Below are positions 1 to 9,352 of a stretch of 64,000 nucleotides of DNA, piece by piece. Below the pieces are notes generated by a model, which worked only from the letters and a program-made list of their open reading frames with translations, searched no databases and was not told the origin of the DNA. Position 1 is the first letter of the stretch. Each line of letters begins with the position of its first letter. Source of the stretch: Flagellimonas aurea (lineage in GTDB: Bacteria; Bacteroidota; Bacteroidia; Flavobacteriales; Flavobacteriaceae). The position numbers and the translations under genes were made by a program. Where the stretch lies: assembly GCF_017313785.1 (NCBI RefSeq), contig NZ_JAFLNL010000001.1, positions 699,354 through 763,353 on the forward strand, written 5' to 3'.

Positions 1-387
1 ATACGTGTAGTAATCCTTCATAAAATTACCGCGCTCACAGCTCAGTTTGAACTGCTCGGCTTCCTTTTGGGTGTATTCTTTACTTCCGTTCAAGGTAATC
101 TCACAGGATGTATCCTGGATTTGGTAGGAATACGTATGATCTCCTTGGGATACATCCAGATTAAATTCCTGTTTTGGAAAATCAACCTGAATTACACTAA
201 TCCTTTCTGGGCTGTTAGGGGTTTCCATCACAACTTTAAAGGTGGCCTGCAAGCTTTGCCAATTTCCATTCGGATCGTGAAAAGCAATGGCTTTTTCCAA
301 AACCTCCTCCGCTGAAACTGATTGTGAATACCCGGAGGCAGCGGATAACAGGCCAAAAACAAATAGAGTAAAACAATATCTTTTCAT
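1..387 (-). CDS. DUF6503-like secreted protein, 5' part only
   Basis: The first 129 codons of a gene that reads leftward and leaves the window at base 1. The ATG at 387 opens a typical signal peptide (MKRYCFTLFVFGLLSAASGYSQ), after which the text HDPNGNWQSLQATFKV and a later LSCERGNFMKDYY resemble the flavobacterial DUF6503 family of periplasmic or surface-exposed lipid-binding-like proteins. Function of that family is not established. The downstream part is missing because of the window edge, not because the gene is broken. It is separated from the PiT gene behind it by only 36 bases and could be co-transcribed with it. The family call is from memory of family sequence features and is moderately sure. 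Confidence 0.6.
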   Translation of the reverse strand, partial: MKRYCFTLFVFGLLSAASGYSQSVSAEEVLEKAIAFHDPNGNWQSLQATFKVVMETPNSPERISVIQVDFPKQEFNLDVSQGDHTYSYQIQDTSCEITLNGSKEYTQKEAEQFKLSCERGNFMKDYYTY

Positions 388-423
388 CCTATTAAAATTA
401 ATGAGGACGAAAAGATACCGTTT

Positions 424-2718
424 TTATTTTTTTTCGATAGTGGCTGGTTGAACCGTACTATCGTGTTCGCGATAGTATTGTTCCAAAAGGTTCATCATAG
501 CGGTTATCAAGTCCCTTGTTTCGAGCAATAGGGAGAAGTAAAGAGTGGTGTTCTTTGGGCTCGATTCCTCTGTTCTTGTTCGGGATACTTGGATGTCTAT
601 CTTTTGGGAAACAAGATCATAAAGCTCTTGCTTGGAATCCAATATTGCACCTATCTGCTCAAAGGATTTTTCTTCGAACGCCTTTTGGGTACTGTTGAAG
701 ATTTCCTCCAATTTATGGTCGATTTCCTTGAGCTCCTTTATTTGATTGTACTTTAGCTTTTTATGATTGTTTTGAACGTGGTTGTAACTCACCTTTCCAA
801 TGTATTCCAAGGATTGGGACATATCTGTCAGGTACCCCATTATGTTTATGTAGAAGTTACTGGCTCCAATATGGGCCTCTTCCAAGTTCTTGATGAAATA
901 AAAGGTGTGTTCCCTGAGGTCTTCTATTTCCAAGGCCAGTTTATTTCCTTGTTTTTTGTTCTTTTTCAGGGAATCCAAAGCCTGCTTGGCAAGACCATTA
1001 ATGGAGTTGGAGTAAATTTTGTTGCTACGCTTTACCACATTGGCAATGTTGGTCGCGGTTTCTTCGATAACGCCTTGTATGGAACTACTTTCTGCTCTTC
1101 TTAAACGATCTTCGACCTTGATTTCCTTGGATTTTTTGTTATAGGAGATATAATTTCTTACCAAAAGAAGCACCGCTGCGAACAACAACATGGCTATGGC
1201 GGCACCTTTCCCAAAATTAATGAGGGACAAGACCACTCCTGAAGCAATAAAAGCGATTATGGCCGTGCTGAACCATCCGGCGATTACGTTCAAAACCCCA
1301 GCGACTCGGTAAACCGCACTTTCAGCACCCCAGGCCCTATCGGCCAAGGAAGTACCCATGGCCACCATAAAGGTGACATAGGTGGTTGATAGGGGGAGTT
1401 TGTAAGATGTAGCTATGGAAATCAAGATACCGGCAACCATTAAATTGACCGAAGCCCTGATCATATCAAAAGCGGGTAATTGAAGCACCTTTTCCTTTGA
1501 AAGGTTCACAGTGGGCTTTTCAAACCGTTTATTGATTTTGTTTTGTAGGGAGTTGGGAACTATAGAAGATGCCCATGTTGACAAGTTTATGGAAAATCTT
1601 ACCAGACCTCTTGATAGAAAGTTTGGCTGAAATTTTTCCTTGGCCTCACCTTCTCTGGATAAGTTTATTTCTGTATCGGCAACATATCTAGCTTTTTTGG
1701 ACATCCATAAGGTGGCTACCATGATCATCCCTGATAGGAACAACAAAAGGGTAGGGGTTTCAACTGTGTTGGCCAAGATTCCCATGCTAAATTCAGAAGC
1801 ATCCACTCCTGATCCCGACCATGCTATGTAGGATTGCCAAGCAGCAATGGGCACACCAATAAAGTTGACCAGATCATTGCCTGCAAAAGCAAGTGCCAAA
1901 GCGAACGTACCCACCCCAATGATAACTTTGTAAATATTGACTTTGGCGAACTGTATAAGTACAAAGGACAAAATGGCCCAAAAAGCAAAATTGATAAAGC
2001 CCACCTTGTAGACCTCTGTCTCCAAATAATCTTTAATGGTGACACCTCCTATAAAACCATAAGTCTGGTCGGCAAAAGGAGTTCCCTTTATTCCTTTTAA
2101 AAGGATAAAATAAGAAATGGCAGACAGCGCGATTCCCGCAAAAACGGCGCCGACCCAATTTGCCTTTCTTTGAAATTGATACGAGAGCAATACCCTGGAT
2201 ACCCATTGCACAAAGGCACCAATGGAAAAAGCAATCACAACTGACGAAAGTATACCTATGATTATTTCAATGGCCTTGTCCGTATTGATGTAATGAAGAA
2301 TATCCGAAAAACTACCATTTACATTTGCTATTTTTAAAATTGCCATAGCAACAGCGGCACCCAAAAGATTGAAAACTATGGAAACAGTGGTTGATGTGGG
2401 CATTCCTATGGTATTGAAAAAGTCCAATAGCAGTATGTCAGTGATCATTACGGCCATAAAAATGAACATGATCTCATCAAAATAAAATTCACCGGGGTTA
2501 AAAATACCTTTCCTTGCAACTTCCATAAGACCGCTGGAGAAAATGGCTCCACAGGCTATTCCCACACTTGCCACGATCATGATGGTCTTGAACGATATTG
2601 CCTTGGAACCAATAGCAGAATTCAGAAAATTTACAGCATCGTTACTGACGCCAACAACAAGATCTGCAATGGCCAGAATGCCCAAGGCTACAAGGATTAA
2701 AAAGTAAATGTTGTCCAT
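424..2718 (-). CDS. PiT-family inorganic phosphate permease with C-terminal PhoU-like domain
   Basis: A 764-residue inner-membrane transporter of the PiT (phosphate:cation symport) family. The two family repeats are visible: GVSNDAVNFLNSAIGSKA near residue 23 and FAGNDLVNFIGVP near residue 278, each with the ND(A/L)xN signature and surrounded by hydrophobic helices. About residues 555-760 are soluble and helical (coiled, charged, with LEDLREHTFYFIKNLEEAH) and look like a PhoU-type domain fused to the permease, which makes the protein longer than a plain PiT (about 400-500 residues). It sits 71 bases downstream of a phosphate-type porin on the same strand, so the pair probably moves phosphate across both membranes. 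Confidence 0.9.
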   Translation of the reverse strand: MDNIYFLILVALGILAIADLVVGVSNDAVNFLNSAIGSKAISFKTIMIVASVGIACGAIFSSGLMEVARKGIFNPGEFYFDEIMFIFMAVMITDILLLDFFNTIGMPTSTTVSIVFNLLGAAVAMAILKIANVNGSFSDILHYINTDKAIEIIIGILSSVVIAFSIGAFVQWVSRVLLSYQFQRKANWVGAVFAGIALSAISYFILLKGIKGTPFADQTYGFIGGVTIKDYLETEVYKVGFINFAFWAILSFVLIQFAKVNIYKVIIGVGTFALALAFAGNDLVNFIGVPIAAWQSYIAWSGSGVDASEFSMGILANTVETPTLLLFLSGMIMVATLWMSKKARYVADTEINLSREGEAKEKFQPNFLSRGLVRFSINLSTWASSIVPNSLQNKINKRFEKPTVNLSKEKVLQLPAFDMIRASVNLMVAGILISIATSYKLPLSTTYVTFMVAMGTSLADRAWGAESAVYRVAGVLNVIAGWFSTAIIAFIASGVVLSLINFGKGAAIAMLLFAAVLLLVRNYISYNKKSKEIKVEDRLRRAESSSIQGVIEETATNIANVVKRSNKIYSNSINGLAKQALDSLKKNKKQGNKLALEIEDLREHTFYFIKNLEEAHIGASNFYINIMGYLTDMSQSLEYIGKVSYNHVQNNHKKLKYNQIKELKEIDHKLEEIFNSTQKAFEEKSFEQIGAILDSKQELYDLVSQKIDIQVSRTRTEESSPKNTTLYFSLLLETRDLITAMMNLLEQYYREHDSTVQPATIEKK

Positions 2719-2789
2719 AATTAGAATTCAAAAAAATTTTTCAAATATCAAGAGAATACACTTTTGATAAGTTATGTTAAGGTTATTTT

Positions 2790-4004
2790 TTAGAAATGTA
2801 CATCTACCTGTAGGCGGTACATCAGCTCATCCAAACCATTGTCAATATTTAAATAGCTAAGGTCTGTTTGAACCTTTAGTTTATGTCCTACAATATATTT
2901 TGATAGCCCTAATGTATATTGTTTTTGCGGATTTTTACCTGTGATTTCCATATCCAATTCAATGTTAGTGAATCGGGCCGATACCTCCCAATTATTTTTG
3001 AACAAGTAACCCGATTGCAGGTTAAGTCCATTTCCTACCTGCACAACGTCTCCCGTAGGAGTGTTATCTGGGTTCAATGCCACTGGTTCACTGGCATCGC
3101 GATGCGCAAACTCCCCCATAAGTGAAAAGCCCCTGTATTTGAACATAAGGTCAAGGAACAGGGTATAGATGTTGGTTTCGTGGAACCCAATATCATTGGA
3201 CATATAACTTCCCATATTGCTCCTAGTTTTAACCGCGTTGTTGTTTATGTCATAAGTAGTTCCGAACATTAGCTTTGGGGTTTGCTCACGGTTGAGGTCG
3301 GCGGCCCTATAGTCTCCTTTTTTAATGAAATTCCCAAAGGGAAGCAGTTCAATTCTTGAGGTGTATTGGTGCCCTCCTAGATTACCTTGTGTAACGTTTC
3401 TTCCCTCACCTTGTGAGAATGCGAATTTTTCACGGACCAAAAACCTATTGCCCAAATAGAAATGATGTCTGAGCTGAAAGCCCATATCCCTGTCTATATT
3501 GAACCTGCTATTCAACAATGAGCGATCTACCTGTTGAAGATTTCCGGAAGAGATGACCCTTTCAATGTTACCGGGCAATTTGGTCTGTCCAAACCAAAGT
3601 TCAAAGTTCTGGTAGAAATTCCATATGACCACGGCATCAAGAATGTACCTTGGCGTATTGCCCGTAAACTCTGAGGACCCCGACATATCCCTGTTGGAAA
3701 GACCAAGCTCTATCTTATATTTAAGTTTTGGGGAATAGGCAAAGCCGTTAAACTTAAGCCGCGCACGTCTTACCAAAAAATCCTGCTCAGGATTGGCAAA
3801 TTTATTTTGCCCTTCATCAGTCCAGCTAAAATTGGACAATAATTGCATTCTTGCTCCCACTTTCATGGACCAAGTGCTGTCTTTGCCCATAATGTTGAGC
3901 AATCCGTCGCCAAAACGCGTTGAGCTAATTTCTTGGGAATAAGAAAAATGCGTGCAAGTGAATATAAAGATAATCCCAATTAGGGTTAACTTTTTGGTAT
4001 TCAT
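2790..4004 (-). CDS. OprO/OprP-type phosphate-selective porin
   Basis: An outer-membrane beta-barrel of about 404 residues. I place the start at the ATG at 4004 because it opens directly into a signal peptide (MNTKKLTLIGIIFIFTCTHF, then SYSQ); an in-frame ATG at 4040 would add 12 residues in front of it. The mature part has the porin pattern of alternating aromatic and polar residues and motifs such as VGARMQLL, RRARLKFNGF and a terminal QVDVHF ending in Phe, as expected for BAM-assembled barrels. Family knowledge says OprO/P channels prefer phosphate or polyphosphate, and the PiT permease immediately downstream supports that role. A terminator-like hairpin lies in the presumed leader (4091-4120). 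Confidence 0.8.
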   Translation of the reverse strand: MNTKKLTLIGIIFIFTCTHFSYSQEISSTRFGDGLLNIMGKDSTWSMKVGARMQLLSNFSWTDEGQNKFANPEQDFLVRRARLKFNGFAYSPKLKYKIELGLSNRDMSGSSEFTGNTPRYILDAVVIWNFYQNFELWFGQTKLPGNIERVISSGNLQQVDRSLLNSRFNIDRDMGFQLRHHFYLGNRFLVREKFAFSQGEGRNVTQGNLGGHQYTSRIELLPFGNFIKKGDYRAADLNREQTPKLMFGTTYDINNNAVKTRSNMGSYMSNDIGFHETNIYTLFLDLMFKYRGFSLMGEFAHRDASEPVALNPDNTPTGDVVQVGNGLNLQSGYLFKNNWEVSARFTNIELDMEITGKNPQKQYTLGLSKYIVGHKLKVQTDLSYLNIDNGLDELMYRLQVDVHF

Positions 4005-4305
4005 TACGGTACTAGTTTTTGTCGCTGCAAATAACCGCACCCAATGTTAAGTTAACATTTCCTGTATGTTATTTTATGTATGTCATTTTAATAAAAAAGG
4101 CTACCTCTTGAAAGGTAGCCATCAGATTTCGAAGAATAGTCGACAAAAACTAATATCCATAAAGAAATCCAATTCAAAATTGAACTTTGGAAATTTCTTT
4201 ACTGTAATTTTAAGTTTAAGTAATCATTAAGCATTGTAAAGCAATGTAAAGCCCCTATGTTGGTCTATGATTTAGGTTAAACGTATATTGCACCAATAAA
4301 TCATT
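4005..4305. other. Intergenic region between porin and dgt
   Basis: Divergent upstream region of the porin (leftward) and dgt (rightward), 301 bases. It contains one perfect 8-bp hairpin (see 4091-4120) and, 15-22 bases before the dgt ATG, TATATTGC, which is one base off the Bacteroidota -7 box TAnnTTTG with a TTGG about 20 bases further upstream. I see no small open reading frame that looks coding. Confidence 0.6.
4091..4120 (-). terminator. Terminator-like hairpin in the porin leader
   Basis: GGCTACCT (4099-4106) pairs perfectly with AGGTAGCC (4113-4120) across a 6-base loop. On the minus strand the stem is followed at once by a T-rich run (complement of ATAAAAAA at 4091-4098), the form of an intrinsic terminator. 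No minus-strand gene ends here; the only downstream gene is the porin at 4004. It is therefore either a leader attenuator or the relic or end of a small RNA. Confidence 0.55.
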
Positions 4306-5664
4306 ATGAACTGGGAACAGCTACTCTCTTTAAAAAGATACGGGGACACCGGAAAACGCCTGCGGAAGGAACAGAACGAAACCCGGCTAGGGTTCGAGGT
4401 GGACTACGACCGAATCATTTTTTCATCGGCATTTAGGAGTTTACAGGACAAAACACAGGTGTTTCCAATGCCGATTGCCGTAGGCTCGCAGAAGAATTTT
4501 GTGCATACCCGCCTTACGCACAGTATGGAAGTGTCCGTAGTGGGAAGAAGTTTGGGGCGTATTGCCGGACAACAGGTTTTAGCGAAGTATCCGTTCTTGT
4601 CCGAAGTTCATGGCCATCACTTTAACGATTTTGGAGCTATTGTAGCCGCCGCAGCCTTGGCCCATGATATTGGCAACCCTCCGTTTGGGCACAGTGGGGA
4701 AAAAGCCATCGGCAATTACTTTAAACAGGGCAAAGGAAAATTCTACGAAGATGTTCTCGCAGCAGAAGAGTATCAAGATTTGATTGATTTTGAAGGTAAT
4801 GCCAACGGGTTTAAGTTGTTGACAGAATCCCGTGAAGGAGTGCCAGGGGGATTGCGGTTGAGCTACGCTACTCTGGGAGCATTCATAAAGTACCCCAAAG
4901 CTTCTTTGCCAAAAAAACCGTCGAGGAACATTGCCGATAAGAAGTTTGGTTTTTTCCAGTCCGAAAAAGAGTTTTTTAATGAATTAGTGGGGGAAATAGG
5001 TCTTTTGCCCAATCCTGCCCACCCGAAAACAGGATTTTTAAGACATCCATTGACCTATTTGGTAGAGGCAGCGGACGATATTTGCTATACCATTATCGAT
5101 TTTGAGGACGGCATCAATTTGGGATTGATACCCGAGGAATATGCCTTGGAGTACCTTATCAATTTGGTAAAGGACAACATCAATACCAAAAAGTATAATG
5201 CCATGACTACCTCCAGTGATAGATTGAGCTATTTGAGGGCGCTTGCCATCAGTACCTTGATAGGAGATGCAGTAGACGTTTTTGTAAATAACGAGGAGAA
5301 GATTCTCAATGGTGAGTTTGATGCATCTTTACTGGACAAAGGAAAGTACACAGCGCAGGTCGATGACATCATCAAATTGAGCGTGGAAAAGATATATCAA
5401 TCCACCGAGGTAGTGGATAAGGAATTGGCGGGATATCGAATTATTTCGGACTTATTGGATATGTACACTACGGCCCTTATCAATGTAAAGGAGGGAGAGG
5501 ATACCAATTATGACCGATTGCTCATCAAAAGTTTACCTGAAAACTATAGGAATACGGATGTGCCCATCTATAAGATATTATTGGACACCAGTTGTTTTGT
5601 GGCCAGTCTGTCCGATAGTGCCGCCGTTCATATCCATGATAAACTGACAGGGCGAAAGGTCTAA
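4306..5664 (+). CDS. dgt: dGTPase, HD-domain dNTP triphosphohydrolase
   Basis: A 452-residue cytosolic enzyme that splits dGTP (or dNTPs in general) into the nucleoside and tripolyphosphate, helping set the dNTP pool. The metal-binding HD core is clear: H67 in HTRLTHS, the H120-D121 pair in LAHDIGNPPFGHSGE, and a later Asp in EAADDICYTI. The N-terminal RLRKEQNETRLGFEVDYDRI and FRSLQDKTQVF segments are the standard Dgt start. Length fits the family. The last four bases overlap the convergent DUF3078 gene end. A second possible role in phage resistance is known for related dNTPases but nothing here points to it. Confidence 0.93.
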   Translation: MNWEQLLSLKRYGDTGKRLRKEQNETRLGFEVDYDRIIFSSAFRSLQDKTQVFPMPIAVGSQKNFVHTRLTHSMEVSVVGRSLGRIAGQQVLAKYPFLSEVHGHHFNDFGAIVAAAALAHDIGNPPFGHSGEKAIGNYFKQGKGKFYEDVLAAEEYQDLIDFEGNANGFKLLTESREGVPGGLRLSYATLGAFIKYPKASLPKKPSRNIADKKFGFFQSEKEFFNELVGEIGLLPNPAHPKTGFLRHPLTYLVEAADDICYTIIDFEDGINLGLIPEEYALEYLINLVKDNINTKKYNAMTTSSDRLSYLRALAISTLIGDAVDVFVNNEEKILNGEFDASLLDKGKYTAQVDDIIKLSVEKIYQSTEVVDKELAGYRIISDLLDMYTTALINVKEGEDTNYDRLLIKSLPENYRNTDVPIYKILLDTSCFVASLSDSAAVHIHDKLTGRKV

Positions 5665-6719
5665 AACGAATAGAGCAGCCCTACCCCCAGTAACTGCTTA
5701 AACTGGACTTTGGCCACGCCCGGGCTTATTATGGTTCCATCCTCAGCAACTTCCTCATCAAATTTGATGTCATCATCAAAGATGATGTGCGTTCCAATAT
5801 TGGCATTTAGAAAGTCGTTCACCTTGAGATTGAAGTTAAGCTCCCAATCCACATCTATGTTCCCAAAACTCCGAACATAATCTGTATATAGATTGAGGCG
5901 ATGGCTCATAAGAACGTTGTTGGTAATTTCGGTTTCCCAAGTATTCGTCACCAAAAAACCAAGTTCCAAAAACACTCTATCCCCTTCTTCCACACCAAAG
6001 GCCCCTTGGTTGGAGAGATTCTCATCCAATACAAAAGTTGATTTCATGGTAGCGGGTGAAATGTAAAGGTTGAACTGATCTTTTGGGGGTATATATGATG
6101 TACCGACACCGACAAACAAATATCCAGGGGCCATAAATCTTGAAATTGGCGTCTCTCTATCAGGATATTTATAACCATTGGAAAATTGCGTCCGAATATT
6201 GGCCTTTACCGAATAGTACCAATTGGTGATGGTGTCCTTCCTAAAACTGAGAGTCGTGGAGAGTCGGATCTGGTCGTCGGTTTTTCGTAGCTTCCTTCCT
6301 TCTTGGGCATTGAGGCCGTATCGAAACTGGGCTTCGTTGTTCCAATTTAGATACCGGAATTTATAGTTACGGGCAAAATCTGCGCTCGCAAGAGCCGAAA
6401 CAGAGTTGTCTCCCCCTGCGTTCCAGTTTACAAAAGAAACTTCACTGACGTTGAGACCAAATTTGTTGACCTTTTTCCAGAAAGATGTTGGTTTGAAACG
6501 ATTGTACCATATACTCAAAGGCTTTACCCGGTTCAATACCGTACGCGGGTCGGTCAGTTTTGCGTTTCGGGTGAGGTACTTGAGTTTTACATCCTTAATG
6601 CGAATTATCTTAAAACTGCCATTAGTGCTATCAATTTCAAACGCCTTTAATTGGGTAACTTGGGAATGTGCAGATAGAAAAACGGCTAGGAATAGAATTA
6701 AAAAACAGTTTAATCGCAT
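5661..6719 (-). CDS. DUF3078 outer-membrane-like protein
   Basis: A 352-residue protein with a cleavable signal peptide (MRLNCFLILFLAVFLSAHSQ). The mature part is rich in alternating aromatic residues (LNWNNEAQFRYGLN, LNLYTDYVRSFGNIDVDWE) and ends LLGVGLLYSF with a terminal Phe, so it is probably an outer-membrane beta-barrel. It matches the DUF3078 family, which has no assigned function. In flavobacteria it commonly sits next to dxs; here its start overlaps the end of dxs by 10 bases, so the two are translated from one transcript. Confidence 0.8.
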   Translation of the reverse strand: MRLNCFLILFLAVFLSAHSQVTQLKAFEIDSTNGSFKIIRIKDVKLKYLTRNAKLTDPRTVLNRVKPLSIWYNRFKPTSFWKKVNKFGLNVSEVSFVNWNAGGDNSVSALASADFARNYKFRYLNWNNEAQFRYGLNAQEGRKLRKTDDQIRLSTTLSFRKDTITNWYYSVKANIRTQFSNGYKYPDRETPISRFMAPGYLFVGVGTSYIPPKDQFNLYISPATMKSTFVLDENLSNQGAFGVEEGDRVFLELGFLVTNTWETEITNNVLMSHRLNLYTDYVRSFGNIDVDWELNFNLKVNDFLNANIGTHIIFDDDIKFDEEVAEDGTIISPGVAKVQFKQLLGVGLLYSF

Positions 6720-8521
6720 TGGTTCAAGGTTGATTGTATGTATGAGTGTATCGTATCAAAATCTATACCAGCCATTTGGTGGGTTTCCAAGACATCGCCA
6801 TGATCCACAAATTGGTCTGGGATTCCAAATATTTTAACAGGTTTTGATAAGTCTTCCTCGTTGATAAATTCGAGTATAGCAGAACCAAGACCACCCAGCT
6901 TTGTGCCATCTTCCACGGTAATAACATGCTCGTATGTATTGAAAACACTTCGGAGAAGATTCTTGTCCAGAGGTTTTACGAAGCGCATATCATAGTGCCC
7001 CACTTCTTCAGGCCTATCCAATTTTTGAATGAGTTCGGCAACCGTATTGCCAATATGTCCAATGGTCAAAACAGCAATTTTGGAACCATTTTTAAGACTG
7101 CGGCCAGCACCTATTTCTATGGATTCAAAATCATTTTTCCAGTCTATGGTTGCGCCACGACCTCGAGGGTATCTTATTGCAATCGGTCCATCCAATCCGA
7201 ATTGTGCTGTGTACATTATGTTTCGTAACTCCATCTCGTTCATTGGGGAGAATATGATCAAGTTGGGAATACAGCGCAAGAAGGCCATATCAAAAACACC
7301 ATGGTGCGTAGGACCGTCCTGTCCCACCAAACCAGCCCTGTCCAAACAGAAAATTACAGGAAGTTTTTGTAGCGCAACATCGTGTATGACTTGATCATAG
7401 GCTCTCTGCAAAAAAGTAGAATAAATATTGCAAAACGGGACCAATCCCTGAGTGGCCATACCTGCGGCTAAGGTTACGGCATGTTGCTCGGCGATGCCTA
7501 CATCAAAGGCCCGCTCTGGAATTTCTTCCATCATAAATTTAAGGGAGCTTCCACTGGGCATAGCCGGGGTAATCCCAACAATTTTTTGGTTTATTTTGGC
7601 CAATTCCACAATGGTATGTCCAAACACATCTTGATATTTGGGAGGCTGTACCTCCCCCGATTTTTTAAACCGCTCCCCAGTAATCTTATCAAATTTTCCA
7701 GGGGCATGGTAAACCACTTGGTCTTCCTCGGCCTGTTTTAGCCCTTTCCCTTTTGTGGTGATAATATGAAGCAGTTTTGGACCATCAACATGCTTTAAAC
7801 GTTCCAGTTCCGTCACCAAAGCCTTTAGGTCATGACCATCGATTGGTCCTGTGTAGTCAAGGTTTAGGCATTCAAAAATGTTCTCGTCCTTGGCGGTGCC
7901 GGCCTTAACATTGGTAAGGTATTTTTTTAACGCACCTACGCTTGGGTCTATTCCGATAGCGTTATCGTTCAAGACAATTAATGCGTTAACATCTGTCACT
8001 CCCAAATGGTTAAGCCCCTCAAAGGCCATTCCACTTGCAATTGATGCATCGCCCACTACGGCGATATGTTGCCTGTTAATGTTGCCCTTTAATTTAGAGG
8101 CCATGGCCATGCCAAGAATAGCAGATATAGCGGTGGAGCTGTGTCCGGTCCCAAAATCGTCGTATTCACTTTCACTTCGTTTTGGAAAACCACTGATGCC
8201 ACCCAATTGTCGGTTGGTATCGAAAATTTCTTTGCGTCCCGTTAAGATTTTGTGTCCGTAGGCTTGGTGACCTACATCCCAAATAAGTTTGTCATATGGT
8301 GCATTGAACACATAATGAAGGGCAATGGTAAGTTCCACAACCCCCAAACTGGCACCTAAATGCCCTTCCTTGGTAGAAACAATGTCAATAATGAATTCCC
8401 TCAATTCCTGAGCGAGCTTGGGCAGCTCGTCCAAGTTCAATTTTTTGAGGTCCTTAGGGGATTCGATATGTTTTAGCAGTCTTTCCAATGAATAAAAAAC
8501 AAAAGTATCGATTCTCCTCAA
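6710..8521 (-). CDS. dxs: 1-deoxy-D-xylulose-5-phosphate synthase
   Basis: Condenses pyruvate and glyceraldehyde 3-phosphate, the first step of the MEP isoprenoid pathway that feeds the carotenoid genes at 22-24 kb. Visible parts: the thiamine-diphosphate segment GDASIASGMAFEG ... LNDNAIGID, the Pyr-domain glutamate in FDVGIAEQHAVT, and a C-terminal transketolase domain. Total about 600 residues, normal for the family. No ATG is available near the start: the frame opens with TTG at 8521 (MRRIDTF...), and a second TTG at 8488 would give MERLLKHIESPKDL, closer to the usual Dxs N-terminus. I keep the longer form but the shorter is plausible. Confidence 0.93.
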   Translation of the reverse strand: MRRIDTFVFYSLERLLKHIESPKDLKKLNLDELPKLAQELREFIIDIVSTKEGHLGASLGVVELTIALHYVFNAPYDKLIWDVGHQAYGHKILTGRKEIFDTNRQLGGISGFPKRSESEYDDFGTGHSSTAISAILGMAMASKLKGNINRQHIAVVGDASIASGMAFEGLNHLGVTDVNALIVLNDNAIGIDPSVGALKKYLTNVKAGTAKDENIFECLNLDYTGPIDGHDLKALVTELERLKHVDGPKLLHIITTKGKGLKQAEEDQVVYHAPGKFDKITGERFKKSGEVQPPKYQDVFGHTIVELAKINQKIVGITPAMPSGSSLKFMMEEIPERAFDVGIAEQHAVTLAAGMATQGLVPFCNIYSTFLQRAYDQVIHDVALQKLPVIFCLDRAGLVGQDGPTHHGVFDMAFLRCIPNLIIFSPMNEMELRNIMYTAQFGLDGPIAIRYPRGRGATIDWKNDFESIEIGAGRSLKNGSKIAVLTIGHIGNTVAELIQKLDRPEEVGHYDMRFVKPLDKNLLRSVFNTYEHVITVEDGTKLGGLGSAILEFINEEDLSKPVKIFGIPDQFVDHGDVLETHQMAGIDFDTIHSYIQSTLNQCD

Positions 8522-8550
8522 AATTATTTTATGTGTAGCTTAGCAATCTG

Positions 8551-9021
8551 TTGAAAAGTGACATAAAAATCGTGGAGAACCCATTTGACGACAATTATTT
8601 TATGAAAAGAGCCATGCAAGAGGCGGAAATCGCTTTTGAAAATGGGGAAGTACCCGTTGGTGCGGTCATAGTGGTGAACAACCGGATCATTGGAAGGGCC
8701 CACAACTTAACCGAGCGTTTAAAAGATGTTACCGCACATGCCGAAATGCAGGCCATTACGGCTGCATCGAACTTTTTAGGCGGGAAATACCTGCAGGGGT
8801 GTACGTTGTACGTGACCTTGGAGCCTTGCCAAATGTGCGCAGGGGCATTGTATTGGAGCCAAATCTCCAAAGTGGTTTATGGCGCTTCAGATCTGGAGCG
8901 CGGATTTAGTGTTATGGGAGGGCACCTCCATCCCAAAACCGAGGTCGTAGGTGGTGTTATGGAAAGGGAAGCTTCAGAAATGCTCAAGCGATTCTTTATT
9001 CAACGAAGAAACCTTAACTAA
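8551..9021 (+). CDS. tadA: tRNA-specific adenosine deaminase (TadA-like)
   Basis: A 156-residue zinc cytidine/adenosine-deaminase fold protein. The active site is intact: TAHAEMQAI supplies the zinc His and the proton-shuttling Glu, and LEPCQMCAGAL supplies the two zinc Cys. Family members convert A34 to inosine in the tRNA-Arg anticodon; guanine-deaminase relatives cannot be excluded from sequence alone. The start is ambiguous: TTG at 8551 (MKSDIKIVENPFDD) or GTG at 8572 (VENPFDD), the latter matching common flavobacterial starts. It diverges from dxs with 29 bases between, and ends at a bidirectional terminator. Confidence 0.88.
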   Translation: MKSDIKIVENPFDDNYFMKRAMQEAEIAFENGEVPVGAVIVVNNRIIGRAHNLTERLKDVTAHAEMQAITAASNFLGGKYLQGCTLYVTLEPCQMCAGALYWSQISKVVYGASDLERGFSVMGGHLHPKTEVVGGVMEREASEMLKRFFIQRRNLN

Positions 9022-9023
9022 AG

Positions 9024-9050
9024 AAAAAACCCCGGCATTGCCGAGGTTTT
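9024..9050. terminator. Bidirectional intrinsic terminator between tadA and csp
   Basis: AAAACCCCGGC - ATT - GCCGAGGTTTT forms a GC-rich stem flanked by A and T runs on either side, between two convergent genes, so it can end transcription in both directions. Confidence 0.8.
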
Positions 9051-9074
9051 AAATCAAATCAAAATAAAATATTT

Positions 9075-9269
9075 TTATCCGATTACTTGCACGCGTGCAG
9101 CAACCACTCCTTTTCTTCCTTCTTCTTCGATGTATTCTACTTTGTCGCCTTCGTTCAATTCCACTCCGTTCAATGCTGTAACATGAACAAAGATGTCTTT
9201 TCCTGTGTCGTCGTTCGTAATGAAACCATAACCTTTGGAATCATTGAAAAATTTTACTGTACCAGTCAT
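9075..9269 (-). CDS. Cold-shock domain protein
   Basis: A 64-residue single CSD protein (MTGTVKFFNDSKGYGFI...). Both RNA-binding motifs are present: RNP1 as KGYGFI and RNP2 as IFVHVTAL. Proteins of this kind bind single-stranded RNA or DNA and melt secondary structure; expression may or may not be cold-induced. It has its own AT-rich leader upstream (9270-9350) and shares the terminator at 9024-9050 with tadA. Confidence 0.92.
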   Translation of the reverse strand: MTGTVKFFNDSKGYGFITNDDTGKDIFVHVTALNGVELNEGDKVEYIEEEGRKGVVAARVQVIG

Positions 9270-9352
9270 TAAAAAATAAATAAAATGTTAAAATACGAAT
9301 GTAACTTTTTTTATGACTGATTGGATGAAATGAAGTTTAAATCTTATGAAAA

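Noticed and set aside
6406..6837. 143-codon rightward frame across the DUF3078/dxs junction
   Set aside because: Antisense to two well-supported genes, no start context and no recognisable motif.
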